Part shown: positions 32,730-41,898 of the stretch, piece by piece
How the letters are laid out: every line of letters starts with the position of its first letter
How positions within the stretch are numbered: position 1 is the stretch's first letter
From: an uncultured Lachnospiraceae bacterium
Lineage (GTDB): Bacteria; Bacillota; Clostridia; Lachnospirales; Lachnospiraceae
Direction of reading: 5' to 3'
DNA: 50,696 nt
Assembly (NCBI GenBank): GCA_902786515.1
Contig: CADADA010000037.1
Span: 1 to 50,696 of the forward strand
Notes under the pieces: model-generated
The model's database searches: none
What the model was told of the DNA's origin: nothing
The model's input: the letters and a program-made list of their open reading frames with translations, nothing else
Position numbers and translations under genes: made by a program

Positions 32730-35700
32730 ATGAAACAGAAATTAAGACGATTTATGGCTGGTTTTCTTGCCATATTAACCATGTTTACTACGCTGTTTAC
32801 GAATGGCACTACAGCTTTTGCTGCCAGTTCAAGTGCTAATATCTCATTCTGGTATGCATCAGCGAAAGACCATGGAGTAATCAGTGAGTTTAACAGTAAT
32901 CACAAAGGTGGAATTCTGTATGCAATGATTGATGGTCATTCGGCATACTGCATGAACTTTGGATTGTCAGCGAAGGGCGGACAGCTTATGAACAGTGACA
33001 GCAATCCGAATACCAATCTCTCAGCAGCACAGGAGAAGCTTCTAGCCTATTGTATGTATTATGGTTATTCCACAACAGAGGCAAAAGCACCGACAAATGA
33101 CCAGTGCAATAAATATATTGCAACACAGTCCATGGTATGGATTATTGTAAATGGCATATTTGGAACGAGCAGTGCGGATTCGGCAGCAAGCAAACTTTGT
33201 GCCTGTGCACCGGATTCATCATCATCTTATTCGTATTATGAGACATTGAGAGATAAGATCAATGCTTCATACAGTGCCACAAGACCAAGTTTTGCATCAA
33301 AGACCAAGAGTGATGCTGCAACTTATGAGCTTAAGTGGAATGAAAGCAATCAGAGATTTGAGTACACCTTTACCGATACTAACGGAGTGCTTGGAAACTT
33401 TGATTTTTCCATCGACGGATTTAGCGTATCAAAGAGTGGTAATTCCATGACAGTTTACACCAAGTCTGTAAATACCACAGCTACACTTGGCTCTTTCAAG
33501 TCAACCATTGGAGCAGTTGATACGACTTCAAGCTGTGTATTCTGGCTTACAGGAAACTCCGGAGATCAGGAATTTGTTTCAGAGCAGCCATCCGCTGACC
33601 CTATATCTGCATATATCAAAGTTAAAACAGAGAATATCGGATATGGTGAAATCACAAAAACAGATGAGTCCAGTGGTGTGAAGCTTGCAGGAGCAGTTTA
33701 TGGAATCTATTCCGACAGCGGATGCACAAATCTTGTTGGCAAAATGACAACAGACAGTAACGGATATGCAAAGTCAAAGGCATTGGTTGCAGGGACTTAC
33801 TATGTAAAGGAAATAACTGCACCAAAGGGATATGTTTTATCCGGTAAGGTTCACACCTTAACAGTCAAAGCCGGACAGACAACAGGCATTAAGGCTACTG
33901 ATAAAGAGCAGCTCGGTTCTCTTACAATCTACAAAGAGGGCGAAGTCCTTGTTGGATGGAATGGCAGCAACTTCACTTATGAGACAAGAAAGCTTCCGGG
34001 AGCCACATTTAAGGTAACTGCCGGTGCAGACATCTATAAGGCAGACGGAACAAAGGTTTATAACAAAGGTGATGTGATTGCAGAGAATCTTGTATCCGGA
34101 AGTGACGGTCAGGCAGTGTTATCAGACCTTCATCTTGGAACTTATGTGGTTACAGAGACAAAGAGCATTGACGGATATACCATCAACACCGATCCTCAGA
34201 CTGTTAAGATTGAGTACAAGAACCAGAATGTAACAGTCCAGGCAGAATCAACGACAATCAAGAACAGCAGACAAAAGGCGGAAGTATCCGTTGTGAAAAA
34301 GGATTCCGATACGGATAATCCATTAACAGGCGGTCAGTACACTCTTTATGCAGGAAATGACATCAAAAACTATGATGGAAGGGTGATTGTTACTAAGGGA
34401 GCTGCACTTCAGACAATAACAACAGGGGCTGATGGAAAGGCAACTTACACCGTAGACCTTCCAATCAGCAATAGCTTCTATATCGCAGAGACTAAAGCAC
34501 CTGTAAATTATGTCCGTAACAGCGATGATGTTTACAGTTTCAATTTTAGTGTAATGTCACAGGATAAGGCAAAGGCAACTTTTGCACACACATTCAAGAA
34601 TGACAGAACTACTGCAAAGATTCAGATTTTCAAGGTAGATAAGGAAACCGGAAAAGCAGTTCCACAGGGCGATGCAAAGCTTGAAGGAGCAGTATATGGT
34701 TTATATGCCCGTGAGAACATTGTTCATCCGGACGGGAAAACAGGAGTAATCTTTAAGGCTGGAGACCTTGTTGCTACTCTTACAACAGATGCAAAGGGTG
34801 CCTGTTCCATTGATAACCTTTATCTTGGAAAATACTATGTGAAGGAAATCACACCATCCGAAGGATATCTTCTGGATGAGGAAGAGCATGATGTGGTATG
34901 CGATTATGAAGGAGATTTGATTCCGCAGGTTCTTAGAAGCACAACTTCCAAGGAACAGGTAATTAAGCAGCCATTCCAGCTGATCAAAGTGTCAGACAAT
35001 GGGGATGATACAGAAGCGCCTCTTCTTGCAGGAGCAGGCTTTACTGCTTACCTGAAATCATCATTGAAGGTTAAGGCAGACGGCTCTTACGATTATGAAA
35101 GTGCAACACCTGTTGTTATCGGTGAGAATGGAGCAAAGTCCATTTACACAGACGAAAAGGGTCATGCAGTATCCATTGCAATTCCTTATGGAACTTATGT
35201 GGTACTTGAAACAGAAACACCTCACAACATGGAAACAATCAAACCTTTTGAGGTAAAGATTGTGGAGAACAATCCAACAGAGCCTCAGATTTGGAGAGTA
35301 TTTATCGACCGTGAGTTTACAGCAAAACTTCGTGTGGTAAAGAAAGATGCTGATACAAAGCAGACAGTTCTTATTCCAAACACAGAGTTTAAGATTTTTA
35401 ATCTTGATACTGGAAAATATGTATCCATGATTACAACTTATCCTTCCAAGGTGACACACACTTCATTCTTTACGGATGAGGACGGGGATTTGATTTTACC
35501 GGAGGCATTAAAGCTTGGTAATTACAGAATTGAGGAGATTGCTGCTCCATACGGTTATGTGGTAAATGAGACCTATGTAAAAGTGGCAGTAGATACTGAC
35601 ACAGCTTATGAAATTGACCCTGAAACTTATGAAGCCATCATTACAGTTGACTATGAGGATTCACCTGTATTTGGTGAACTTACCGTAGAGAAAAAGGGAG

Positions 35701-38111
35701 AAGTTCTTGACTCTTATAAGGGTGGTCTTTTCGCAGACTCCGATGAAAAATCATTTGTGTATCGAGAAGGAAGCCTTGCAGGTGCCAAGTATGAGGTCTA
35801 TGCAGCTGAGGATATCTTTACAGCTGATATGCAGAAAGACGCTGACGGAAACAGAACAAAGTATTATTCTGAGGGCGAGCTTGTGGCAACACTTGTTACC
35901 AGAGATGATGGAAAAGCAGTTCTTAAGAATCTTCCATTAGGAAAATACAAGGTTGTGGAAGTAGAAGCTCCTTACGGATATGTTCTGAATCAGGATGCAC
36001 AGTATGTAACATTTGCTTATGTGGATGACCATACACCGGTTATTTATGAAACAGCAACATTTACAAATGACAGACAGAAGTTATCTTTATCTGTAGAAAA
36101 GAAAGATTCCGAGACAGATGAACCAATAGGCGGTGCTGTATTTGGTCTTTATGCAGACGAGGATATCAGGAATGTTGAGGGAAAAGTTATCATAGAAGCA
36201 GGTACTTTACTTGAGACAGCAGTTTCAGATGAGAATGGTATCGTAAGCTTCACAAAGGATTATCCATTTGCCAAGTATTATGCAAAAGAAATGGAAACAC
36301 CTGCCGGATATGTGACAAACGAGGAAGTAATCGCCTTTGATGCACAGTATCAGGGACAGGATATCAAGGTTGCTAAGTACAGCAGCTTATTCCTTAATAC
36401 TCCAACTACTTTTGAATTCGCCAAGGAGGATATCACAAGCGGTGCAGAGCTTTCAGGAGCAACTCTTTGTGTAATTGATAAGGATGGAAATATCATTGAG
36501 ACATGGACTTCCGTCAGCGGAGAGAAACATGTAATCAAGAAACTGGTAGTAGGTGAGACTTATACTCTTCGTGAGGAATTTGCACCATACGGATATCTTA
36601 GGGCAACAGATATTCAGTTTACTGTTGAGGACACAGAAAACATCCAGTCCGTTGTAATGAAGGATGAAGTGCCTACAGGTTCTATCATCATCAACAAGGA
36701 TGGTGAATTTGTAACAGACAAGACTCTTATCAAGGGTCACTGGTACGATTTCATTTTCAATTACTTCAAGAAATCCCTTGCCGGAGTAACCTTTGAGGTA
36801 TATGCGGCAGAAGATATTTTAAGCCCTGACGGACTTGACACGGTTTATTATGAAAAAGATGAATTAGTGGCAACCATAGTTACCGATGACAATGGTATTG
36901 CAAGCATAGAGGAATTGCCACTTGGCAAGTATTATCTTGTGGAAACAGAAACCATTGAAGGATTTGTTTTAGACAGTACACCTATCGAAGCAGACCTTTC
37001 TTATGTGGATCAGGATACAGAGGTGGTATATGCCGGAATGGATGTAACCAATGAAAGACAGAAGGTTAAGATTACAGTTGTTAAAACTGATTCAGAGACC
37101 AAGAAGCATTTAGAGGGTGCTGTCTTTGGTCTTTTTGCAAAAGAGGACATCGTAAATTCTGAGGGTACAGTCATTGTGGCAGCTGATGAAAGAATCGAGA
37201 AAGCAGTCACAGGTGCAGATGGAACAGTAACTTTTGTTTCGGACCTTCCACTTGGACAGTATTATGTGAAGGAAATCGAGGCTCCAAAGGGATATGTGAA
37301 GTCTGATGAGGTATTTGATGTGGATGCTTCTTACCAGGGCGAAGACGTAGCTGTCATCGAGTTTACAGCTGAGTTTGAAAACACACCTATCAAGGTAGAA
37401 TTTTCAAAGACTGATATCACTGGTGAGAAGGAAATTGCAGGTGCCGAGTTATCAGTAATTGATTCAGAAGGAAATGTAGTGGAAAGCTGGACCTCTGAGG
37501 ATGGAAAGACTCATATGATAGAGAGACTTCCGGTTGGAAAATATACTCTTCGTGAGGAAACAGCTCCTTATGGATATAAGATTGCCAAAGATGTAGAGTT
37601 TGAAGTAACTGAGACAGCTGAAATCCAGAAGGTATCCATGAAGGATGAATATGCTGTGGGCAAGATTATTATTGAAAAGACAGATGAAGTGACAAAGAAG
37701 CCTATCGCAGGAGTAGAATTTGAAATCCGTGATAAGGATGGAAAGGTCATTGAAACTGTTATAACTGACAAAGATGGTCATGCAGAATCAAAGGAACTTC
37801 CAATCTGTATCTACAACGAGGACGGCTCTTTCAAGGAGGACATCCATTACTATGTTGTAGAGACAAAGGCAGCGGAAGGATATATTCTTGATGAAACTGT
37901 ACACGATGTTGTTTTACAGTATGATGACAATGCACCTGAGTGTGTAGAGTATACTTTATCACTCACAAACAAACCGACAGAACCAAAGCTTCCACAGACA
38001 GGAGATAACTTCAATCCTTGGCTTTACGCCGGATTAGGTCTTGGTGCTCTTGCACTTGGTCTTTTTGCAGCATTCTGGAAAAAGAAAGAAGATGGAGCAG
38101 AGGAAGCGTAA
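32730..38111 (+). CDS. Thioester-domain, multi-Cna_B, LPxTG-anchored surface adhesin
   Basis: A 1793-residue cell-wall protein. The signal peptide covers about residues 1-32 (ends TTAFAA). An N-terminal thioester domain has Cys74 (AYCMNFG) and Gln133 (ATQSMVW), the pair that forms the reactive bond that attaches to host proteins. About 13 Cna_B/SpaA-type modules start near residues 306, 396, 517, 629, 750, 865, 985, 1118, 1228, 1317, 1447, 1557 and 1644; many begin xVxKKDxxT and close with an E(E/T)xAPxGY-type strand. The sorting signal LPQTG is at 1754-1758, followed by a helix and KKK. GGAGG precedes the ATG. Such proteins in ICEs may mediate cell contact; host binding is inferred. Confidence 0.88.
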   Translation: MKQKLRRFMAGFLAILTMFTTLFTNGTTAFAASSSANISFWYASAKDHGVISEFNSNHKGGILYAMIDGHSAYCMNFGLSAKGGQLMNSDSNPNTNLSAAQEKLLAYCMYYGYSTTEAKAPTNDQCNKYIATQSMVWIIVNGIFGTSSADSAASKLCACAPDSSSSYSYYETLRDKINASYSATRPSFASKTKSDAATYELKWNESNQRFEYTFTDTNGVLGNFDFSIDGFSVSKSGNSMTVYTKSVNTTATLGSFKSTIGAVDTTSSCVFWLTGNSGDQEFVSEQPSADPISAYIKVKTENIGYGEITKTDESSGVKLAGAVYGIYSDSGCTNLVGKMTTDSNGYAKSKALVAGTYYVKEITAPKGYVLSGKVHTLTVKAGQTTGIKATDKEQLGSLTIYKEGEVLVGWNGSNFTYETRKLPGATFKVTAGADIYKADGTKVYNKGDVIAENLVSGSDGQAVLSDLHLGTYVVTETKSIDGYTINTDPQTVKIEYKNQNVTVQAESTTIKNSRQKAEVSVVKKDSDTDNPLTGGQYTLYAGNDIKNYDGRVIVTKGAALQTITTGADGKATYTVDLPISNSFYIAETKAPVNYVRNSDDVYSFNFSVMSQDKAKATFAHTFKNDRTTAKIQIFKVDKETGKAVPQGDAKLEGAVYGLYARENIVHPDGKTGVIFKAGDLVATLTTDAKGACSIDNLYLGKYYVKEITPSEGYLLDEEEHDVVCDYEGDLIPQVLRSTTSKEQVIKQPFQLIKVSDNGDDTEAPLLAGAGFTAYLKSSLKVKADGSYDYESATPVVIGENGAKSIYTDEKGHAVSIAIPYGTYVVLETETPHNMETIKPFEVKIVENNPTEPQIWRVFIDREFTAKLRVVKKDADTKQTVLIPNTEFKIFNLDTGKYVSMITTYPSKVTHTSFFTDEDGDLILPEALKLGNYRIEEIAAPYGYVVNETYVKVAVDTDTAYEIDPETYEAIITVDYEDSPVFGELTVEKKGEVLDSYKGGLFADSDEKSFVYREGSLAGAKYEVYAAEDIFTADMQKDADGNRTKYYSEGELVATLVTRDDGKAVLKNLPLGKYKVVEVEAPYGYVLNQDAQYVTFAYVDDHTPVIYETATFTNDRQKLSLSVEKKDSETDEPIGGAVFGLYADEDIRNVEGKVIIEAGTLLETAVSDENGIVSFTKDYPFAKYYAKEMETPAGYVTNEEVIAFDAQYQGQDIKVAKYSSLFLNTPTTFEFAKEDITSGAELSGATLCVIDKDGNIIETWTSVSGEKHVIKKLVVGETYTLREEFAPYGYLRATDIQFTVEDTENIQSVVMKDEVPTGSIIINKDGEFVTDKTLIKGHWYDFIFNYFKKSLAGVTFEVYAAEDILSPDGLDTVYYEKDELVATIVTDDNGIASIEELPLGKYYLVETETIEGFVLDSTPIEADLSYVDQDTEVVYAGMDVTNERQKVKITVVKTDSETKKHLEGAVFGLFAKEDIVNSEGTVIVAADERIEKAVTGADGTVTFVSDLPLGQYYVKEIEAPKGYVKSDEVFDVDASYQGEDVAVIEFTAEFENTPIKVEFSKTDITGEKEIAGAELSVIDSEGNVVESWTSEDGKTHMIERLPVGKYTLREETAPYGYKIAKDVEFEVTETAEIQKVSMKDEYAVGKIIIEKTDEVTKKPIAGVEFEIRDKDGKVIETVITDKDGHAESKELPICIYNEDGSFKEDIHYYVVETKAAEGYILDETVHDVVLQYDDNAPECVEYTLSLTNKPTEPKLPQTGDNFNPWLYAGLGLGALALGLFAAFWKKKEDGAEEA

Positions 38112-38135
38112 AACCAAATAGTAACAATTAACCCG

Positions 38136-38176
38136 GCGGGGAATGTAAGCTAATGACTTATGTTCCCCGCTATTTT
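38136..38176 (+). terminator. Strong intrinsic terminator after the adhesin
   Basis: GCGGGGAATGTAAG at 38136-38149 pairs with CTTATGTTCCCCGC at 38157-38170 (one G-T pair), followed by TATTTTTA. Confidence 0.9.
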
Positions 38177-38202
38177 TATTAAGAAAACGGAGGAATCGTA
38201 AT

Positions 38203-39207
38203 ATGATGGAATACGAGATTTTTAAAGGAGTAGTAGGAGAAAAATTCAAGGAGTTTTTACCTGAGAAGTATCAGGATGCACAGGTGGAAATCAGACCTGT
38301 GGATAAGGTAAACCGTACACTTGACGGATTATCAATCAGGGTAAATGAACCGGGTATGAACATCAGTCCGACAATCTATGTCAACCATATGTATGAGGAC
38401 TATGTTACAACAGAGAATCTGAATGCAACGCTTGAGAGAGCAGCAGAAGGTTTTATGAAGGCAATGGAACAGAAGGAGAGTATCAATATAAATGAGCTTA
38501 CAAATGCTGAATGTGCAAAGGATAAGATTGTGTTCCAGCTTATCAATACAGAGCAGAACAAAGAAATGCTTGCCAATATGCCCCACAGGGAATTCAAGGA
38601 TTTGTCGGTTATCTACCGTATGGTGGTAAAGATTGACGGGGAAGGAATTGCTTCAACACCTGTCCATAACGGACTTGCAGATACTCTTGGATTCACAGAG
38701 GAGCAGCTGTTCAAACTTGCCGCAGAGAATACAAAGAGACTTTTACCACCAGTTGTTAAATCAATGAATGATGTGATGAGAGAAATCTTTATGAAGGATG
38801 GTATGCCGCCTGAGATTGCAGATATGATGCTTGGTGAGATGCCACCGGAACAGCAGATGTATGTAATCAGCAATAATAAGGGAATCAACGGAGCTGTCAG
38901 TATGCTTTATGAGGATGGGCTTCATGATCTTGCCGAAAAGCTTGGTTCAGACCTTTATATCATGCCAAGTTCAATCCATGAGGTTATCGCAGTAAGTACA
39001 GATATGGGCAATCCAAATGAACTGGCTGCAATGGTGGCTGAAATCAATATGGATCAGGTGGCTCTTGATGAGAGACTTTCCAATCAGGTATATCACTATG
39101 ACAAAGACCTTCGCAAGGTAACACTTGCAACAGATACTCCGAATAAGCGTCTTGATGGAATTGTTGCGGAAGCACCTATGGTATATGAAGCAGGCAAGAC
39201 CAGATAG
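38203..39207 (+). CDS. DUF5688 family ICE protein
   Basis: 334 residues, the usual size. IRPVDKVNRTLDGLSIR, then ISPTIYVNHMYEDYVTTE, are characteristic of DUF5688, and the C-terminal MPSSIHEVIAVSTDMGNPNE is also conserved. The family is found almost only in Firmicute ICEs; its function is unknown. GGAGGAATCG lies before an ATGATG pair, so the start may be one codon later. Confidence 0.8.
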   Translation: MMEYEIFKGVVGEKFKEFLPEKYQDAQVEIRPVDKVNRTLDGLSIRVNEPGMNISPTIYVNHMYEDYVTTENLNATLERAAEGFMKAMEQKESININELTNAECAKDKIVFQLINTEQNKEMLANMPHREFKDLSVIYRMVVKIDGEGIASTPVHNGLADTLGFTEEQLFKLAAENTKRLLPPVVKSMNDVMREIFMKDGMPPEIADMMLGEMPPEQQMYVISNNKGINGAVSMLYEDGLHDLAEKLGSDLYIMPSSIHEVIAVSTDMGNPNELAAMVAEINMDQVALDERLSNQVYHYDKDLRKVTLATDTPNKRLDGIVAEAPMVYEAGKTR

Positions 39208-39216
39208 GAGGCTGCC

Positions 39217-39345
39217 ATGGAAAAAGAGATAACAATGGAGGAGCTTGTGAAAATGGTAAATGAAAGCTCAGGGGATATTATTATTCATGTGGAGCTGGGA
39301 GAGGAGCGTGATTCTGATGAAGGAAAAGAATCCGTTCAACCTTGA
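39217..39345 (+). CDS. Small ICE protein, 42 residues
   Basis: MEKEITMEELVKMVNESSGD, then IIIHVELGEERDSDEGKE, with AGGAGG 6 nt before the ATG. It starts 9 nt after the DUF5688 stop and its end overlaps the RadC-like start by 29 nt. Acidic and probably soluble. Not recognised beyond its ICE setting. Confidence 0.55.
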   Translation: MEKEITMEELVKMVNESSGDIIIHVELGEERDSDEGKESVQP

Positions 39346-39856
39346 TGTTGTCTCGGTAAGGCTTGTAAAGGATGCCCCGATTATGTCGGGGCACCCAATA
39401 ACGAAGCCGGAAGATGCAGTCCTGCTTTTGGGAAAGCATTTGTGTGAAATGGATAGAGAGGTATTGTGTGTAATTAACATGAAAACAGACGGAACACCGA
39501 TTAACTGTCATTTTGCAAGTATTGGATGTTTGAATGAATCGATGGCTCATCCAAGAGAAATATTTAAAGCCAGTATTCTTTCCAATGCAGCAACAATAAT
39601 GCTTATGCACAATCATCCCAGTGGAAATCTTACACCAAGCAAGCATGACACCATGATGACTGACCGTATGGCTAAGATGTGTGAGCTTATGGGAATACCG
39701 CTTTTAGATCATGTAATTGTAGGCGGGGATAACCGTCAGTATTTCAGTTTTAAGGAGAAAAAGCTGTTGGATACACCGAAAGTATTTCTCGAAACGAACT
39801 ATCAATCACTTGATTTAAGTTCCGGACTGGTGGCAGAGCAGGGAAAGGCAAGGTGA
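39317..39856 (+). CDS. RadC-like JAB domain protein
   Basis: 179 residues from ATG 39317 (GAGGAG 10 nt before). The MPN/JAB zinc motif HNHPSGNLTPSKHD is intact, and the surrounding ILSNAATIMLM and LLDHVIVGGDNRQYFSF match the RadC family. The N-terminal HhH domain of chromosomal RadC is missing, as usual for versions on mobile elements. Possible roles are peptidase or nuclease; none is proven. Confidence 0.8.
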   Translation: MKEKNPFNLDVVSVRLVKDAPIMSGHPITKPEDAVLLLGKHLCEMDREVLCVINMKTDGTPINCHFASIGCLNESMAHPREIFKASILSNAATIMLMHNHPSGNLTPSKHDTMMTDRMAKMCELMGIPLLDHVIVGGDNRQYFSFKEKKLLDTPKVFLETNYQSLDLSSGLVAEQGKAR

Positions 39857-39860
39857 TGGG

Positions 39861-40832
39861 ATGCAGAATTTCACAGAGGATGAGCTTGCAATCGCAAAGT
39901 CGGTTGACCTTGTGGCTGTTGCAGCAAGTCTTGGATACACACCGAAAAGGATTGGCAATTATTACACGCTGAAAGAAATGGATTCCATGAGAATCTATAA
40001 CCGAAGTCACTGGTGCAGGTTTTCGAGACGGTATGAAAAAGGAGAAAATGGAGGTTCACAGATTGACTTTCTCAAGGTGTTTGCCGGGATGGATGTCAAA
40101 GAAGCAGTATTCTGGTTATTAGATTTTGCCGGATATCGAAGAATCAATGATACTCCTGAAAAGCCAGTACTAAAATATCAAGTCCCGTATAAGGAAGTGG
40201 TAAAGAAACATTTTGTGTTACCACAACCGGCACACAGCAATGCCTATCTTTATGAGTACCTCACAAACGATAGGGCTATCAGTAGAGATGTTGTGAACTT
40301 CTTTGTTAATCAGGGACTTATCTATGAGAGTTTGCCTTATCACAATATTGTGTTTAAGGGAAACGACCAGGACGGTGTCACCAGATTTGCAAGTATGCGG
40401 GGTGTTTTTGACAAGCAGGGGAAACCATTTAAGTGTGATGTGCCGGGCAATGATAAGCGGTATGGCTTTAATATTGCAAATGAAGCCAGCACAGAGCTGA
40501 TGGTATTTGAGGCTGCCATTGACCTGATGAGCTATATGGATATTCACAGGGATTTTGAGAGTAACAAGATTGCCCTTGGCATGGTGGCTGATGCACCGCT
40601 TGTAACATTCTTAAAAGAACATCCGCAGATATCAAGCATAAGGTTTTGTCTTGACAATGACAAACCTGGGAGGGAAGCGACGGAGAAACTGATGGAAAAG
40701 TATTATGAACTTGGTTATGAAGTGGCAGATTCTCCACCACCGAAAGGCTGCAAGGATTACAACGAATGGCTGGTGAAAGCAAGAAACGAAAAGCAGTGTA
40801 ATTTTCACAGTAAAAACAGGGAAATACCTTAA
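39861..40832 (+). CDS. DUF3991/TOPRIM-domain protein
   Basis: 323 residues. The N-terminal part (AIAKSVDLVAVAASLGYTPK, then GENGGSQIDFLKVFAGM) resembles a zinc-binding primase-like region with DUF3991. The C-terminal TOPRIM has ELMVFEAAIDLMSYM (catalytic Glu) and IRFCLDNDKPGREA (DxD). In ICEs such proteins lie beside the relaxase and may prime or process transfer DNA. It starts 5 nt after the RadC-like stop. No relaxase follows. Confidence 0.8.
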   Translation: MQNFTEDELAIAKSVDLVAVAASLGYTPKRIGNYYTLKEMDSMRIYNRSHWCRFSRRYEKGENGGSQIDFLKVFAGMDVKEAVFWLLDFAGYRRINDTPEKPVLKYQVPYKEVVKKHFVLPQPAHSNAYLYEYLTNDRAISRDVVNFFVNQGLIYESLPYHNIVFKGNDQDGVTRFASMRGVFDKQGKPFKCDVPGNDKRYGFNIANEASTELMVFEAAIDLMSYMDIHRDFESNKIALGMVADAPLVTFLKEHPQISSIRFCLDNDKPGREATEKLMEKYYELGYEVADSPPPKGCKDYNEWLVKARNEKQCNFHSKNREIP

Positions 40833-41108
40833 ATAATACTGTAAAGTGGGTTTTTCACATCAGAAACTCATGTAAAAGCACAAATAGCTCAGAATCGGGC
40901 AGAAAAAGTGCACCTCATTTTTTGATGTGAAAATGCCAAAATGAATCATATTTTACAGTAAAGAGCAATATTTCCCCCATATTTTACTGTATGCAATTTT
41001 TTTATGATTTTTGGCTTCAAAAAAGTCACCCGTATTTTACTGTAAAAAGGCTGGAATACTTTGTATTTTCGTGCAGATGGGTATTTTCACTCCATATTTT
41101 ACAGTAAA
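40802..41108 (+). repeat. Six near-palindromic TTTTAC(A/T)GTAAA sites
   Basis: Copies lie at about 40802-40815, 40838-40846, 40951-40962, 40982-40991, 41035-41047 and 41097-41108. Four are full or near-full palindromes of the type TTTTACWGTAAA. They fill the gene-free stretch after the TOPRIM gene. They could be replication iterons, a ParR centromere or operators. Nothing else is seen there. Confidence 0.7.
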
Positions 41109-41119
41109 GGGATAATAAC

Positions 41120-41216
41120 AGGGGTTTCAGGGGGTTAGCACCCTGACAAGATGCATTGGAGGAGGCAGAGCCGTCTCTAATGCGTATCTTGCCATGGACT
41201 GGGACAGTTCATGGGA
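41120..41216 (+). other. Candidate oriT: three consecutive hairpins
   Basis: Hairpin 1: TCAGGG (41127-41132) with CCCTGA (41141-41146). Hairpin 2: CAAGATGCATTGGAG (41147-41161) with CTCTAATGCGTATCTTG (41175-41191), two bulged bases. Hairpin 3: CCATGGACT (41192-41200) with AGTTCATGG (41206-41214), one mismatch. The higher G/C content, the clustered inverted repeats and the position between transfer-type genes fit an origin of transfer. Confidence 0.55.
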
Positions 41217-41268
41217 GAGAGATTAGGAAAAGATTTACAAAACACGGATAAGGAGGTGTACAGGAGCA

Positions 41269-41742
41269 ATGGATGAAAAAATGCACTTTATGACAGAACG
41301 GGAAGAACTTGTGAATGCTGGTAATGGCATGAATGTCCAAAAGGATAAATTCGCTGAGAAATTATCAATTACCAATCAAAATGATTACTTTTTTGAAGAA
41401 AAAGTAGCTGATAGAATGAAGAATGTAGAAGATGCACAAGATGGCAATACTAGCGATGTAATGAATGATAAATCTGATTACAAAAAAGAAATCTCTAATA
41501 GTAATATGCAGGAGAATGAAACAATTAACCCATATCTGCTTAAATTTCTTGATGCAGATACATACGAAGAAAAAAGAAATATTTTAATAAGAATGAAAGG
41601 TGAAATGACAAACAGATTGATTGATGATATTGCAGCATCCCTGGATGTTGCAGTTGAAAATGGCAACATAGAGGAGAGATATATAAGTCTGTTAAACTGT
41701 ATAGATATGATGGTAAAGTATGAAGTGAACAGATTCAGATAA
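41269..41742 (+). CDS. ICE protein of unknown function
   Basis: 157 residues. The first 95 or so are polar and poorly ordered. The C-terminal 60 (PYLLKFLDADTYEEKRNILI, then EERYISLLNCIDMMVKYEVN) look helical and recur at the ends of ICE proteins as I recall. AAGGAGGTG lies before the ATG, with a second AGGAG nearer. It occupies the place where a relaxase often stands, but no relaxase motif (HxHxH or the like) is present, so it may be a fusion of fragments. Confidence 0.55.
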   Translation: MDEKMHFMTEREELVNAGNGMNVQKDKFAEKLSITNQNDYFFEEKVADRMKNVEDAQDGNTSDVMNDKSDYKKEISNSNMQENETINPYLLKFLDADTYEEKRNILIRMKGEMTNRLIDDIAASLDVAVENGNIEERYISLLNCIDMMVKYEVNRFR

Positions 41743-41769
41743 ATTGAAAAATGAAATATCATTATGGTA

Positions 41770-41812
41770 AACAAAAACTTCGTCATATAGAAAATATGAC
41801 GAAGTTTTTGTT
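41770..41812. terminator. Perfect 19-bp bidirectional terminator
   Basis: Positions 41770-41788 and 41794-41812 are exact reverse complements with a 5-nt loop and contain A5 and T5 tracts. It serves the plus-strand gene and probably the converging carbamate kinase gene. Confidence 0.85.
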
Positions 41813-41898
41813 AATACACATTATCTTTTTGAAATAAAATATTTATGTAATTTACGAGTACCGTCTACCAGTATTAATCAACTTGGTATGATGAGTAC

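Larger units (their letters stand above)
29093..41812 (+). mobile_element. Remnant of an integrative and conjugative element
   Basis: The left edge is the break in the helicase gene; the right edge is set loosely at the terminator after the last cargo gene. Contents, all on the plus strand, are typical of Firmicute ICEs: DUF5348, ParM/ParR-like segregation genes, small membrane ORFs, a lipoprotein, a thioester/Cna_B surface protein, DUF5688, RadC-like JAB, DUF3991/TOPRIM, and an oriT-like region. No integrase, relaxase, coupling protein or VirB4 is seen. No direct repeats mark clear att sites. It is probably immobile now, or mobilisable only in trans. Confidence 0.7.
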
